Below are positions 41,172 to 54,100 of a stretch of DNA of 64,000 nucleotides, piece after piece. The translations under genes and the position numbers were made by a program. Below the pieces are notes generated by a model. That model was not told where the DNA came from and did not search any database. It worked only from the letters and a program-made list of their open reading frames with translations. This DNA is from Volutella citrinella. Taxonomy: Eukaryota > Ascomycota > Sordariomycetes > Hypocreales > Nectriaceae. The stretch lies in assembly GCA_034401135.1 (NCBI GenBank), contig JAWZSP010000001.1, positions 3,720,001 to 3,784,000 of the forward strand, given 5' to 3'. How positions within the stretch are numbered: the first letter of the stretch is position 1; every line of letters begins with the position of its first letter.

Positions 41172-42976
41172 CGAAATCTAACAATCAAACGACGACGGAG
41201 ATGACGCGGCTGACGCGATCAACGAGAAGACTTGGGGCCGCTGAGCATCGGTTGATGGGATAAAGGGTGAAGTCGGGAAGCTTGGAGGGCGCGACTGCCG
41301 ACGGCCTTTTGTTGGGGAAGCACCTTGCGTTGTGTGGACGAGAGCGAGATGGAGGCGAGGATACAGCGGCCCAAGTGAGGGCGACAGCGGCTGGCTTTGG
41401 TGGTGTCGCCTTTTCTCTCTGCCTTGCCCCTCTGCTTGCTGGTTCGCACATGCAGGCAGCGCACGCATGCACCTCCTTGAGTGCCGGGCAGGTAATGTCC
41501 CACGATTGTGGGAACGCCGCTCAGCCAGTCGCTATGCATAGTCGCGTGGCAAACCAGCCTGCTGACAGCAACTCCAATAACACCGTACAGGGCACACCAA
41601 GGTGCGCGAGGGGCTGAACCACCAGCTGCAGCCACCAACTGGCTTGACTGAAAAAACAGCGAGATTATTGGGGGCAAAAACAGTTTTGTTATTAGTATGA
41701 ACTCGCACAAAGAAACGGAACTAGGACAGAAAAAGTCGAGGGGAGAGGAGAGGATATTCATTACCAGCAGCACCTTACCTGAGCGAGATACGGAACTAAG
41801 GTACTGGCAGTAAAACGGGACCGGGCACCTGCTTGGGCGCCTTTACATGTGCAATAGGGTAAGAGCCGAAGCAAATATGCACGGCTGCACCTCGTTGCGT
41901 CATTCTTTCCGCGAGAGGGTTTGTGTGTATTGGCAAAAGCCTACCCTACTGCACCTGCCCTCTTAGTACAGCACTGGTAGAAGTCCCGGACTCACCTTCC
42001 CTACTGCCAGTAGTATAAAACTACTTGCATATTCACCGACTGCCTTACCTTAGTACTAGTAGTATTAGGCAGTAGGTCATTCAAAGTAGCCACCAATAGT
42101 CGGGAGGAGGTGTTGGCTATTGTGAGGTGTATGCAAGTTTGCCAGGTTTTGTGGAACCAGCAGCACCCTCAACTCAATCACCACTAGCAATGTCGGCGGG
42201 CAGGCAATCATGGCGACGGAGCTTCCCTGGACGCCAGCCCAGGCAGCGACAAACCGCATTCTGGTCGTGCGTCAGCCAAAGAGGCCAGCGAAGCAGCGCA
42301 AATGCCGAGACCAATAATACCCATCAAACACGCAACGACTTAGGCTTCCGCACACCGACAAGACACCATTGCCATATCCGGCAGCGGCCATAATAGGTTC
42401 CAAACCCCGCCACGGTCCTGCTGGCGGACACCACCTCGGCCCATCAGCGCGCCATACGTGCAGTAACAAGGAAAGCCATTAGCTACCCAACAAGCTGACT
42501 GCAAACGCGCGACGACGATAAAACCACACGCCCGGAGGGCTTCTGCAGTTGATACTACGCAGACACAACGCCAACACAAACAGAACCAGAACCACCATAC
42601 ACCCCGCCCGAACCTGCGCCCTGTTTGCCTTACTGCGCGAGGCGTCTCCCTGCTCCACCAACAGCCTCCCGCATCACAAACCAACACGAGCCTGCGCCGC
42701 GTCGCCTGCCTCGCCCTCTGCCTCGCCCTCTGCCTCGTCGTATCGGCGCATCGTCTCACCATCTCAACGACCGCGAGCGACTGCGACACTGCCCCCCCCC
42801 CCCAACCTGGCCCTCGCCTACCTTGAGATTTGTCCAACCGACAGCGTTCAGCCTCGTCGAACCAACACCCACACAGCCTCGCGCGTAACCCCCGAGGCGC
42901 GGAATCCACCAACACACAACTGTTCGCACACCTTCCCCACGCTAGACCTGACAAGAGGGCCACCGGGATTTCCACA
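41172..42976. other. Divergent intergenic region between the F-box gene and Pkr1
   Basis: This 1.8-kb spacer separates two divergently transcribed genes and must hold both promoters. A C12 run lies at 42792-42803, about 175 bp before the Pkr1 ATG. The sequence just upstream of Pkr1 is rich in C, A and CT, as in many fungal leaders. Frames on the minus strand across 42340-43317 are shadows of Pkr1 and its leader. Confidence 0.5.
42792..42803. repeat. C12 homopolymer run in the Pkr1 5' flank
   Basis: Twelve consecutive C on the plus strand, about 175 bp upstream of the Pkr1 start codon. Confidence 0.9.
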
Positions 42977-43513
42977 ATGGCCCCTTCCTTCTTTGTCGAG
43001 CTCTGGGAGGGCATCTTCACCCCCGGCCCGACGCCAACACTCCTCAAGGCTACCAACGCCTCCTTCGCCGCCCTCCAAATCGTCCTCCTCCTCCTCCTGA
43101 TCGGCACTCGCAGTATCCACTTTGTTATTCTCTCCATCCTCTGCGCCGGCCTCTGGTGGAGCATCAACTGGTTCGCCGCGGAGCTCGCTGTTGCCCAGGC
43201 CCGCGAACAGGAAGAGGCCCAGCGCCGGGGGAGGACCCCCGCCGAGGATGACGAGGACGAGGACGAGGAAGGTGATAGCGAGACCGAGGTCGAGTCTGCG
43301 GAGCGCAAAGCTCCCAAGACGAAGACGATCAGCCAAGAATCTCAAATACAGCAGCAATCCGGGGATGCCGAGCCTATTGTGATCACGGGCGACATCAAGC
43401 ATCGTGGCGCCGCTGCTGCGGCCGCTGGTACCACCAAAGGGATGCAGTCAAGTGCGAGCACTGAGGATGAGTGGGAGAAGATCTCAGAGAGCGAGAAGGA
43501 TAAGGCGAAATAG
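42977..43513 (+). CDS. pkr1: V-type ATPase assembly factor Pkr1
   Basis: 178 codons, no intron. The N-terminus reads MAPSFFVELWEGIFTPGPTP, followed by LLKATNASFAALQ, two adjacent hydrophobic segments (about residues 28-48 and 50-68: IVLLLLLIGTRSIHFVIL, SILCAGLWWSINWF) and AAELAVAQ. This is the Pkr1 domain of a small ER membrane protein needed with Vma12/21/22 to assemble the V0 sector. The remaining 105 residues are a charged, acidic and Ser/Ala-rich cytosolic tail, longer than the domain itself. The frame is open 49 codons further upstream to 42830, but the family starts at the Met before APSFF. It is convergent with the sugar transporter, 532 bp away. Confidence 0.92.
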   Translation: MAPSFFVELWEGIFTPGPTPTLLKATNASFAALQIVLLLLLIGTRSIHFVILSILCAGLWWSINWFAAELAVAQAREQEEAQRRGRTPAEDDEDEDEEGDSETEVESAERKAPKTKTISQESQIQQQSGDAEPIVITGDIKHRGAAAAAAGTTKGMQSSASTEDEWEKISESEKDKAK

Positions 43514-44045
43514 ACGCCAGCGTATCGAGCTGTGCCCAACCCAGCCTCGTGGTGACAAGCGAATAACGCAGGACATTATTTTTAGCGTGGGCTACTGGGA
43601 GCCAAGAAGTGATGAGGGCTGGAAAAGATGCACATAGGAAGGGCAGAGGAAATTGAGATGGCGAGGCCTCTGACGATATTCCCAGTGAGCCATCTTTTTT
43701 TTCTGGACGTACATGACACAGCTTGGACACATATACCCAATGTTCCCTCCATTATTCTCCCATTTCTCTGGAGGATTTCTCTGGCTGGCAGCAGGCGTTG
43801 CTCTTACATTGAAGCCAGCGACTTCAACCCTATAATAGACCCATGTCGAACAAGCAGAACCTCTATCGTACAAATGAAGTAACTCTAAGATGAAACAAAA
43901 AGCCGCATCTCCAACACCCGATCTGGCTGTCGGATAGGAAAATCTCGTGTAGGACCATTGCCGCCCAAATACGGTGAGTCCGGATTCACTGTCTGTAGCA
44001 ACGCATGAAAAGACGATAGAGTGACGTAGTGCTCGCCACATAGTC
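43514..44045. other. Convergent 3' spacer between Pkr1 and the sugar transporter
   Basis: 532 bp between two stop codons on opposite strands. It should contain both 3' UTRs and polyadenylation sites. No gene is seen. Confidence 0.6.
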
Positions 44046-46577
44046 TTACATGTACTTCAACTTGCGCGTCATGTAGGCCGCAACAAGCGTGCACATGGCG
44101 CCGATGAACAAGCACACGGAAATGGCGTTGGGGCCGTCAGTGTCAGGCGCCTTTCCGGGCTTCGCGCCGTGCGACAACTCGGGACTCTTGCCGGGCTCGA
44201 AAATGGCAAAGACGATGGTTGAGATGAAGGTGGCCACGAACTGGGGAAGCGTCGTGTAGATGTTGAGGATTCCAAAGTAGATGCCCGATAGCTCGCCGGT
44301 AGACGCCGTAGGTGGGGCATTATCGTCCGGGCCGTGCTGGAGACGCAGCGGCGCGGCGTCGTCGGCGTCGAAGTCCGGGAGCTCGATGTCCGCGTCGGCG
44401 GAGAAGCGGTGGTAGGCGGCGGTGTGGGTGTCACCGCCGCTCATCTTGTTTACCTCGACGCCGAGAAACGCGACTGGCGCCCACATGGCCAGCGCCCAGG
44501 GACTGGGAGATGAATGCTTGTCAGTTGTGGTGGCCTTGAGAGGAATCAGGGAGAAGGGGGATATAGGAAAGGACTTGATGGGTCGATCTTACATTCCGCA
44601 AAGGCAGACAAGCACAGTGGCGAACCGGAAGCTCGTGGCAAACGGAGCCAGGGCCATGGCTACGGAAAACATGATATGGCCAGCTATCCATGTTGTAAGT
44701 AGATCGGGCTTGAGGCTGCTGAATTTACTCATGAAGTTGGCGAGAAACGGGGGCGGCCGGTGTGTGAACGAGTTGTCTTCTGGCGATTGGACCACAAGAG
44801 GCAGCAGCCATGCTCCTGCGAAAGTGATGATGGAGTAGAGAACGAGCGAAGTGCTTCCGATCCGTCCAATGGTACCGAGGACGTCTTTGGATTCTCGATC
44901 CTCGGGCGACACGTCGTATCTGAAGTACGTCTCACCCACCCACGTCGTGCTGTAGAAGAGAAAGGGGAACCAGCCAATCCACGACCAGAACACGGCCCAG
45001 CAGATTGCCCTGATCCGCGGCGGGAGGTGCCAGAGCGTCGAGCCGATCTGGCGGAAGATCTTGAAATGGCCCTGGTGCTTGTCGACCTTTGACGAGATCA
45101 GCACCCGCTCCGTCACGGCCCAGCACGTAATCCCTGTAGCGCCGAGGATGAAGACGGTCGAGATGACCGTTAGCTGCTTGAATTGGGTGTCGCCAAAGGT
45201 TGTGCCGAATATCTTGACCAGGTCGACGGCTCCGGCGCCGTACCCGATGATGTGGCCGATGGATGACATGCGGCTGGCTAGAGAAAACATGTGAGCTTCC
45301 TAATGGATCCAGCAGTGCGAGCGAAGGACTTCCTACACCAGGCAGCTCCGGTTTGCTGCTTCTCGATTGGAAGGGTATCGGCAATAAGGCTCTTTGAGCA
45401 GGACATGACTGGTAGAAGCGTGTATTAGTGTCAGGGGCGATATCGTCGGATTTGTGTCACTAAATAATCTGGCGACATCAACAGCATCATCATCATCATG
45501 ACACATACCTGCATTGATGGCAAAGTCGACCACGTAAATGGATAAAACAGCTAGTATAATCGTGGGGTACTTCGCTGCCTTTTCGTCATGAATGAACCAG
45601 CCAACAATCTCACGCGTGAAGCCCAGCACCATGAGCCCGCCCGCGACGATGACGGTGCCAGCGAGCATTAGCGGCCGGCGGCGGCCCCATTTCGACTTGC
45701 TCTCGTCCGCGATGACGCCGATGACGGGCTGGACCAGGAGACCGGACAATGGGCCGGCGATCCAGACGAGGGCGGTGTTGCTCTTGCTGAGACCGAGGTT
45801 GAGGAGGTACGGCGTACAGTCTGAGGAAAGCATCGCACGCGCGAGTTAGCACACACATGATTGTCAATTGTGAATTTCCAATGCCAGCCGGGCAGCCGCA
45901 ATGAATCGGGGCTTACGAACATGTCATCTCGACGCCCCATGTGAAGCTACACGCCGTGGATGTGGTCAGCAAAGTTGGACGGCCAGCCAAGCTACTGGTT
46001 CATGCCATGTCGAGACGTACGTGAATCCAATGGTGACGAAGGTCAGGAGTATCATGCGAACGGCCTCGGTGCTGCCCTTGATGGACGGCTGACCTGACCA
46101 GCTAGCCATAGTGGCGGGATGTTGGCCGTAGCTGTCGTCGAGGCCGTCGAGGCTATCGAGGTCGTCGATGCTGTCTTGGTCGCGCTGGTCGTGGTCGACG
46201 TCGTCGCGCCGGTAGCTGTTATCTGGCCGCGGGGTCGCTCGGGCGTCTCCCGAGTCGCCGCAACCACGCGCCCCGACGCTGAGGCTCGAGGACGAGGGCG
46301 TGGGAAGCCCTGGCGACGAGCTCTGCGACGAGCCAGCGGCTGGGCCGATGGCCACGTGGAGGTGCGAGGGAGCCTTGGGCCGGGTCGAGGGTCCGCCGAT
46401 AGGGGCGACGGGGTTCCTGGGAGGCGCAGGAGCAGGAGCAGGGCCAGCGGCAGCGGCAGTAGGGGGAGTGATGGGTTCGAGGGCGCGCGGGCGCGATGGC
46501 GAGATGTCGCTGGGAGGGCGAGGCCGACTACTGCGTGGAGTCTCCTCGTGGTGTGGCAGCGAGCCTGTCGCAACCAT
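44046..46577 (-). CDS. Sucrose/alpha-glucoside:H+ symporter, SLC45/SUT-type MFS permease (6 exons, 702 aa)
   Basis: Exons are 46577-46021, 45946-45921, 45820-45509, 45408-45337, 45277-44593 and 44502-44046. All phases agree and the sum is divisible by three. A disordered Pro/Ser-rich N-tail of about 155 residues precedes TM1 (VRMILLTFVTIGFTFTWGVE). The loop between TM2 and TM3 has the SUT-like signature IADESKSKWGRRRP. Later diagnostic segments are DTLPIEKQQTGAAW, SSRMSSIGHIIGYGAGAVDL, SWIGWFPFLFYSTTWVGE and PWALAMWAPVAFLGVEV. About 12 hydrophobic helices are expected. Fungal members (for example fission-yeast Sut1) move sucrose or maltose with protons at the plasma membrane; the substrate here is inferred. 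Exon 2 is a 26-nt micro-exon. The exon 4/5 junction (GTAGGA donor) was chosen because it restores the family sequence AAWSSRM. Confidence 0.92.
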
Positions 46578-46668
46578 GACGGGTTGTGTGGGTCATGGAC
46601 TGGGGATGCGGGCAGCCGCTTCGACGGGGACTTTTGGAGAGCGCGCAAGGAGGATCGATCGAGGCCGA

Positions 46669-46681
46669 GGGGGGGGGGGGG
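46669..46681. repeat. G13 homopolymer run next to the transporter start
   Basis: Thirteen consecutive G on the plus strand, that is C13 on the transcribed strand sense of the transporter, about 90 bp upstream of its ATG. Confidence 0.9.
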
Positions 46682-48090
46682 TGTGCGAGACTCTGTCTAG
46701 GTCATGTAGCGGGCGACGTCCTTGGCCATTCAATTCCGCTGGGAAAGGTGCCGGATCAGAGGGATAGCCTCGAGGTAGGTATTGATGGAAGGTTCCGTCT
46801 CAAGACGGCATGCAAGGTAGGTCAGCTTTTGGGATAGCGAGGGGGAATGCGCGCTCCCGTCATGACTGCCCGCCCGGGGCACTGGCACTTGTTGGGTCGG
46901 GCCGTGTTGAAACCCCCACACTGGGCATTAGGCGCATTACGGGGTAGTCGCCAAGGTACCTATAGGTAGTAGTGCTGTAAACAGCCCTGCCAAGGTAGCC
47001 GGTCAGCTTACAACTGTCAGCTGTAGGCCACTGTGTTCCCAAGCTCCCTAACTGATTGTCATCCCTAGCAGAGAAAAGTCACAATAGATAGGTGCCTTGG
47101 AACTTAGCAGGTAGTCACGGATTATTGGGATCTTCCATCTGTCCTCCTCGATAATTGATAATTCTAATCCACATCAGCGCAAGTACAGAGCCGCACGCCT
47201 GAGTTCTCCACACCTGGCGCGCCGAATCCACAGTGGACACTGGTGTTGCCATGCGCTAATAGTAGTGGATCCCCGCCCATAAGGCGGCGGACGCCCATGG
47301 GCATGGCAACTCTACTAAGGTACCTTACCAAAAGGCGCACTGAAGCGCAAAGTCAAACAACGCCGCATATTCATGCCGGTACTTTGCCTTGCTAATGGTC
47401 GCAATGCCTTGGCTTTTCCGACTCGGTGGCCGCCGGTTGATCAGGCTCTTGAGTGCATACACACGTGGCTGGCGAATACAAGGGCCTTGTCAAGCTAGGC
47501 TGAAATTCATCTCATCTCTGGTATATTCATAATCAATCCAACATCATCCCTTTCCTGCCCTGTCCGGCTGTACCTCGAGTCAAGTTACACAGAATCCTTG
47601 ACTGCCACATCTTGTTTTTTTATATCATGGGCTAAAACATCCGAACCCTTACATACGCTTGCGGTGGTATTTGTTCTTAAAACGCCGGCTCCTGCTTCTC
47701 GACCCTTGGGACAAGATAGTCGTTGCAGGAGGAAGAAGGGAAGAGGGAAAATAGCAACAAGTGAAGCAAACACAGATGTAGAAACGTAAAAGGGACGCCG
47801 TATGGCAGAGGCTTGGACAGGAAGAGAAACAAAAAAACGGGAGAAGAAGGGGAGGTAGTAGTTGCATGATGACGCCCTGTGAAGAAACAGCGGCAGCAAT
47901 TGTATGAAGAACAATGGCGAGAGACATCATTACTAGTCCTCTTCTCCCTTCAACCTCGAAAATAAAAAGCGCTGTTTCGCGAGGCGATGAACAAACGGCT
48001 TAGTGGAGAGAAAAATAACAAGAATGAAAAGAAGAACGCCTGCCCTATCTTGATCCTTGAGAAATGTCCCTGTCCTCTTTTGATGCATTA

Positions 48091-48096
48091 TTTATT
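48091..48096 (-). terminator. Candidate polyadenylation signal (AATAAA) of the RhoGEF gene
   Basis: The minus strand reads AATAAA about 85 nt after the RhoGEF stop codon, in AT-rich sequence. A plausible 3'-end signal; fungal signals are degenerate. Confidence 0.45.
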
Positions 48097-48178
48097 CTTT
48101 CAACTGGAAGAATTACCCCATTCCGTGTGTGCAATTCGCTTCTTGCGCGCCAACGCCTGTGCCCCGGTTTCGTTGCAT

Positions 48179-51100
48179 TTAAGAATCAGCCAGCTTAGCA
48201 AAGTGCTTCGACCAGATCCATCCCACTTGATCTGATGGATCGTCTTGGTTCTTTGCAAGCCAGAGCTCGCCTTTCTCGGCGATGACGTCGAATATCTGTA
48301 GCACCTTCAGTCAGTCACATACCCTTTTTATAATCAAGTCAGACAGAGTCCCGTCCCCAGCGCACCAACTCACCTCGCCAGCCTGGTATATAAGGTAAGG
48401 GTAGCCCGCCTCGTGCTTGGTCGTAGCAATGTTGAACTCAAACAGCGAAGCAGCAAGCCAAAGAACGTTGTATCCATCAGTCGCCGGGGCACGTTCGCGA
48501 GAGGACGCCCTCGATGACCGTCGACTGTCTTCCGGTCCGTCCGGCGGAGGAAGAGCCGAATGGAACAAACCCGAGTACCTACGGCTTTCTTGGGCAGTAT
48601 TGGAGCTGAAAGTTGTGTTGGAGTCACGGTGATGCTGAGGAGCCGACTCAGAGCTCTGCCGGGGGAAGCCCCCCGAATCAAAACTGCGGCCGGTGCTTGG
48701 CCGCGTCGACGCAGGGAAGGACCGAGTGCTACCAGCCATTTCAGCTGATAGGGGTGACATGGTTCCTGCTGGTTGGTTGATGCCGGCGTAGAAGTCACGA
48801 GGATAGTACTGGTGCGGACTGGGCATCGGACCAGGCACCGTGCCTGTCGGAGACGCTGTAAAGGACCCGCTGTTGCGCTTGATGAATTCTGGTTTCGCGA
48901 ACTCGGGAGGCGGCAGAGACGGCGCATGATCGCCATTGACCGAGTGGCCACGCCCACGCGTCTCGCTGCTTTCCGACGGTCGCGGCCGCAGCTTGCCCAC
49001 CGGCGTCTCGTCTGCGCTTCGCGTCGTCGAGAGCGAAGCCCTGCCCTTGTATGCAGGATTTAGGATGCCAATGTTGGCGACCTGCTCCTGGATATAAGGA
49101 TGATCGCGTTGGAAGGTCGACACCACCTCCTTCAAATCGGGCATTTCGGGACAGTCCTGGATCACAACCTTCATTTTCTCTTTCCAGATGCCGTACCAAC
49201 TCGTCTGAATATTGACAAAGTTGCCCAAGCAGATGTTTCCGACTTTCTCCGTGAGGTTTGAGAGCTTTGGAAGCTCCTTCTTCAGGGCGTCGTTGAGAGC
49301 TTCGTACTGTTCGACTTGCTCCTTGAGCTTGGAGTCAGCGTTCTTGCCCCCGCGCTTCAACTGCTCGTAGCGCTCATAGTCGAGCCGTCGCTTCTGTCGT
49401 TTCTTCATGGCCAGTGACGGATTCCCATAGGCCTTGATCACCAGCTCAAATGGCTCGATGACTTGTTTCCTGACTCGAGCAAGCTATCAAACCTAGTGTT
49501 AGCTTCACCAAATCAAAATCGGTATTTCGATACTTACGTGGTCCTCCAGGGCTACTTTCTCCAGATCCCGGATGGAAATATTGAATTGCACCCATTTGCT
49601 CTCGAGTTCTGGATAGTTACCAGGCTGGAGCCGCATGACGAGCTCAATCGACGAGAGGTATTGCAGGAACTCATGCACGTACGCAGACACTTGCCTGGTG
49701 TAGAACTCGACGTCTCGTAGCACGACTTGCAATCGTAGGTAGTCGTCGCCGAACTTTTCATTCAACTTGGCGTACTCCGGGTCTTCCGTTGGCCGATTGC
49801 CGGATGCCTGGAGCTTGTCGACACGCTTTCCAAATGCCCGCGCAAATCCAGCTTTGACGTCAGAGTCCTTTCGCTTCCTGCCGACGATCTGACCGACCAA
49901 TTCAAAGTTCTTCTTCGTCTTGTTGATTTCAATAATGGCCGTTTCGAGGATATCTTTGGCCTCGACTAGACTCTCTCGATCTGGGTGGTCGTTTGGCGTG
50001 TGCTGGAGCAATGTGATGATCAGGTTGGGATACTTGGTGATGCGTTGCATAGGCTTGATCAACAGTGAATCTAAATCCCAGGCAGCGGTGAGATCTTTGG
50101 CAACCTCATTGCATTCGTTGAGCCACACTTTGACAGTGGGATCTTGTTGAATCTGGATCAGCCGCTTCGCCGCATGATCACTGTTGCGGAGAAACCCTTC
50201 GTGAACCACTTTCATCTTCTCCATATTGCGCTTGAAAACAGGGCCGAGGGATGTCTGTCGGTCCTTTTCATCATCGACATCAGCTGGGTTTAGTTGACTC
50301 GATTCGGAAATGAATGAACCCTCCTTTGAGAGCACTGATCGATTGCTCTGGGGCGCATAGATGCATGACACAGCGTCCTTGACTTGCTCGAGGAACTCGG
50401 TATGGAAACCGATCACTTCGTCAGTGTTTCGGAAGATGAGTTTGATGGTCTTGGTGTCAAGTTTGGGACAGGCTTCGGCCGTGCCCTTGTAAATCTCCTC
50501 AATGATGTTCATATCCCTCACAAACACTGCCTCCGTGTCGACAAGTTCTCGGATGACGTTGCGTCGCTGAACTAGGCGATGCTTCTCCTTTCCGGTGGGC
50601 CCGCTCTTGTCACTGGACTCCATCTTGCCATCGTCCGTGGCCGGTGCTCCAGCGAAATACTGGTCTTGCGTACTAAATGAAGCGACATCTGTAGACTGGG
50701 GAGTTGTCAAACTTGGCACGTAGTCCTCTGAACCACGCTCGGAGTTGACGAATATGCTTCCATTTTGAGACTGTTCGTAATAAACCCCTGACGTTCTCTG
50801 TGAGTTGCATGCCGAACCACCTGGGGTTGGGACTGGCGGGGGTTCGTGATTAGGTGACGGAATGTATCCGCTGGCGCGATGCGTTAAATATGAAAGAGAG
50901 AACCCGTCGCCTGTATCGATTTCCGGAAGATGGGGAGAGAAATTCGTTGACCGGCTTGATTCTAGAGACCGGCGCGGGTCTGCCAACCCATGCTGCGAAT
51001 CGCGAGGTCGGGAGGTGGACCTGCTGCCCTTGCTAATCGAAGTCGTTTCGAAAATAGTGACATGGCCAAGAGCCCCGCCGTCGTCCTCCCCGTCCAGGAA

Positions 51101-54100
51101 AATTGGCGATCTCTTGGCGCTTTGCGACTCGCCGCTCTGAATGGATAAGTCTGTCCATGATGATTGGTGGCTGCCTCTGTCGCCTGTTGAGCCACTCGGC
51201 ACCCGGAGGCTCGTGGATGAATGGGGCACAAGATGCTCTTGTGATGAATCATGCCCATCCAACGCCTCCGCATCGATGGACTCACAGATCGATGACCTAT
51301 GGGGTGAGATTGGCTCCTCAAAATGAGATTCTGAGTGACAGTCGTCAGTTTGGTGGCGGTCGTCAATATCCTCAGTACAAGCCTCGGTGCCGACATCGGT
51401 CGTGGCGCACTCATCGTCGTGATCGTGATAGTGTCCATTTGGCAGCTCCTGCTCAATGTCTGTCTGGCAATCCGAGTCACAATCCCTTTCCAACCGTGGG
51501 AATGGGATGATGGCGTCGGCGCGTTCCAGGGCGGTTGGCTTCGCGATAGGTGCTGGGGGAGGGGGCATCATTGTGAAGGAGCTCTCAACTGGCGACTCAT
51601 TCTGGGGCTGATATTGGTGCTCCACCTTGGGTTCGTCGTCAAACGCTCCGGGTATGGCGAGTATCCTGGTCTCTGGCTGGTGGGATCGCTTATCGAGCGT
51701 TTCATCGGCCTCTCGAGCGGTCTTCTGTGGTCGCTCTGGGCTTTCCGGCTCATCCATAAAGGGATATTGATACTCCACTCGTGGGCGTGGTGGCACCGGG
51801 CTGGGTGGTTTGATAATAGTGATTGGAATCTCGTCTGGGGTGGCCAGCTTGATTGGGGGCGGCGGCGTCGTCTGTGGCTCATGATCGAACTCTGTAACAT
51901 CGGATGTTGTTGATATGGTCGACTGAGGCCGAGGTCTGATATTCGCAGGTGGGCTCAGGGCCGGAAAGCTACCAGGAACACCCAATGTCGGCGAGTCGGA
52001 GCTCTGGGGAATGGGAACGGCAGGGGGGGTTGTAGGCCCAGCACTTGATGACAACATCAGAGCGACCGGTGGAAGAGCCATTGCTATGTCGGCAGCCACT
52101 AAAGACGTATCTTCCACACCCGGCGATTCTGGTTGTTGAAGCCCGATTTCCACGATCTGCTCTTCTTGTGACGGCACATGTTCGGTAGTCGCGGTATCGG
52201 GTGCATGTTCAGTCGTTGGTGTATCATCTTCGATCGCAAAATCCTGGGACGATTGAGGGTTGGTAGGCGAGGGATCGAACGTTGTGTTAATCGGCATTGC
52301 GGGAACTGGTGGCACGCTCGAGGACTCTGTTTCCTCCGTGGCCTCGGTCATGGTTCTGCCTGCGGTTCCAGTGCTACTGGCGGAGGCAGCATTATCCCCA
52401 TCTGCGGCCGCCTCCATCTCCCTTCGCCTCCGATCCGCTGCTCTCTGTCGTGCCTCGAGAGCCGCGCTTTCTCGTATAGACTTGCTATAGGCGAGTCTGA
52501 TATCTTCTCGTCGTTTCTCGAAGTCAATGGGACCAACCGAAATTTTCCTGCGCCGTGAGGTGTCGGTGGATCGTGAGGGGGGCCGGGGGAATGGATTTGG
52601 AGACCTTGCACGGTCAACCGCCTTTCGTCTTGAACTGGCAGTCGACGCCACAGACACGGGCTGGCGGGGTCGGGAGCTTCTTAGTGGAGGGGATAGCTTG
52701 GGGAGAGGTGCTATTATGTTGGCCTGGAGTCTTGTATTTTGTGTCGGCGTAACCAGGTTGCGTGGTGGTGCTTTTCGGGTATTAGAGGATTGTTTCGGCG
52801 TCCTGGACTGCGAGGAGCTTGGTATCTTGGATCGATTCGGCGGCGTCTCTGTTCTCGACGCTCGCCCGTTGGCTTGCGTGTGCTTGAACGTCGAAGGCGA
52901 GCTTGACCTCGTGGAAGAAGGACTGTTCGAAACAGAGGTTTTCTTCACAGAAAGTGGTAGTTTGGAGGCAGCAGACCCTGGTCGTGAATTGGGCGGCTGT
53001 TTTCTCGTCGCGGGCTTGCGCGAGACTGGGGGAGCGGGCTTCGATCCGTGCCCGTCACTCTGTGATCTTGAATGTCCCCTTGAAGCAGGGTCCTGCTGTG
53101 CCTGCTCTTTGGCCGCCTCCCCGTCGAGGCTGCGATACCAGCTACCAGGAGACGCGGGCTCAACATCAGGGTCGGAGAGACTTCGCTGGTGGGTCCAGCG
53201 CTCGTGAAGGCTGGATTCTGACGTCCTCCGTAGTCCAAGGCCCTCGATTCCATGCCCGGCAGTTGACGAATCGTGGTATTCCGGGAGAATCTCGCCAAAC
53301 AGGAGGCCCTGCGACCGAGGGTACGTGGAGGGAGTGGAGGAGGGCGGCTGAGGTGGGGATTTCGAGGCGAAATGTGTCATGGCGTCGGACGCATTTGGGT
53401 TTGGGCTAACAACGTTTCGAGGCTTCCCGATGCGGCTCGCAAACGACTGAGGGTTATTCGACACCAAGTCTTCGTCTACAAATTTAGGCCTTTGCGTCCG
53501 GGATGATGAAGACGACGCCGGTGACCTTGATGTTGTGGCCGACGAGTCTTGCGTCGCGCCACTGCGCAAGGCCGAGTAGGACGCCCCCCCGTTTCGCGGC
53601 TGCGCACCGCCTGGAGCCGCATTCCGGTTGAGTTTTACCGCCGACCCTGTGTACACAGGGGCGCGGGGAATTAGGGAAGGGCTTGCACCGTTCTGATCGA
53701 ATCTCTTCTTCAAATCCCTGACACTGGGTCGGTTTTCGAGGGGACTCGAGGTGGAGCGAAGAGTCGTCCGAGTCTGGGAAACGACGGGGTGCTTGGGGGT
53801 GGTGCCGTCACCGTTGGAACGCAACGAGGGGCGACGCGGCACGGAGGTGGCCATGGGGAGGGTATCCGGGTTGTTGCTCATGTGAAGTGCGCGGTAGCTC
53901 GTGTAGAAATCGTCGGGATTCACGGGGGTAAAGGCATGGTGGGCGTTGGCGGACACCGAGTCGAGGTTTGTGGCAACGAAAGAGGCAGCAGACGGAGAGA
54001 AGAGGGAGTCTTCGTCGGCTTCGGGGCGGTGGGTATCGAAGACCGGATGGTGATGGTGGAAACGAGCCTGGTTTTGGCTGTGGTTCTGGTCACGGCTATG

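Larger units (their letters stand above)
46578..48178. other. Intergenic, sugar transporter promoter and RhoGEF 3' flank
   Basis: Both flanking genes are on the minus strand. A G13 run at 46669-46681 lies about 90 bp before the transporter ATG and so would fall in its leader or core promoter. The distal end contains the 3' UTR of the RhoGEF. No gene was recognised. Confidence 0.55.

Noticed and set aside
41219..41773. 184-codon minus-strand frame with a hydrophobic N-terminus
   Set aside because: It lies in the divergent promoter region, has no family resemblance and is composed of low-complexity leader sequence.
42340..43317. 325-codon minus-strand frame opposite Pkr1
   Set aside because: It is antisense to a clear Pkr1 gene and has no domain of its own.
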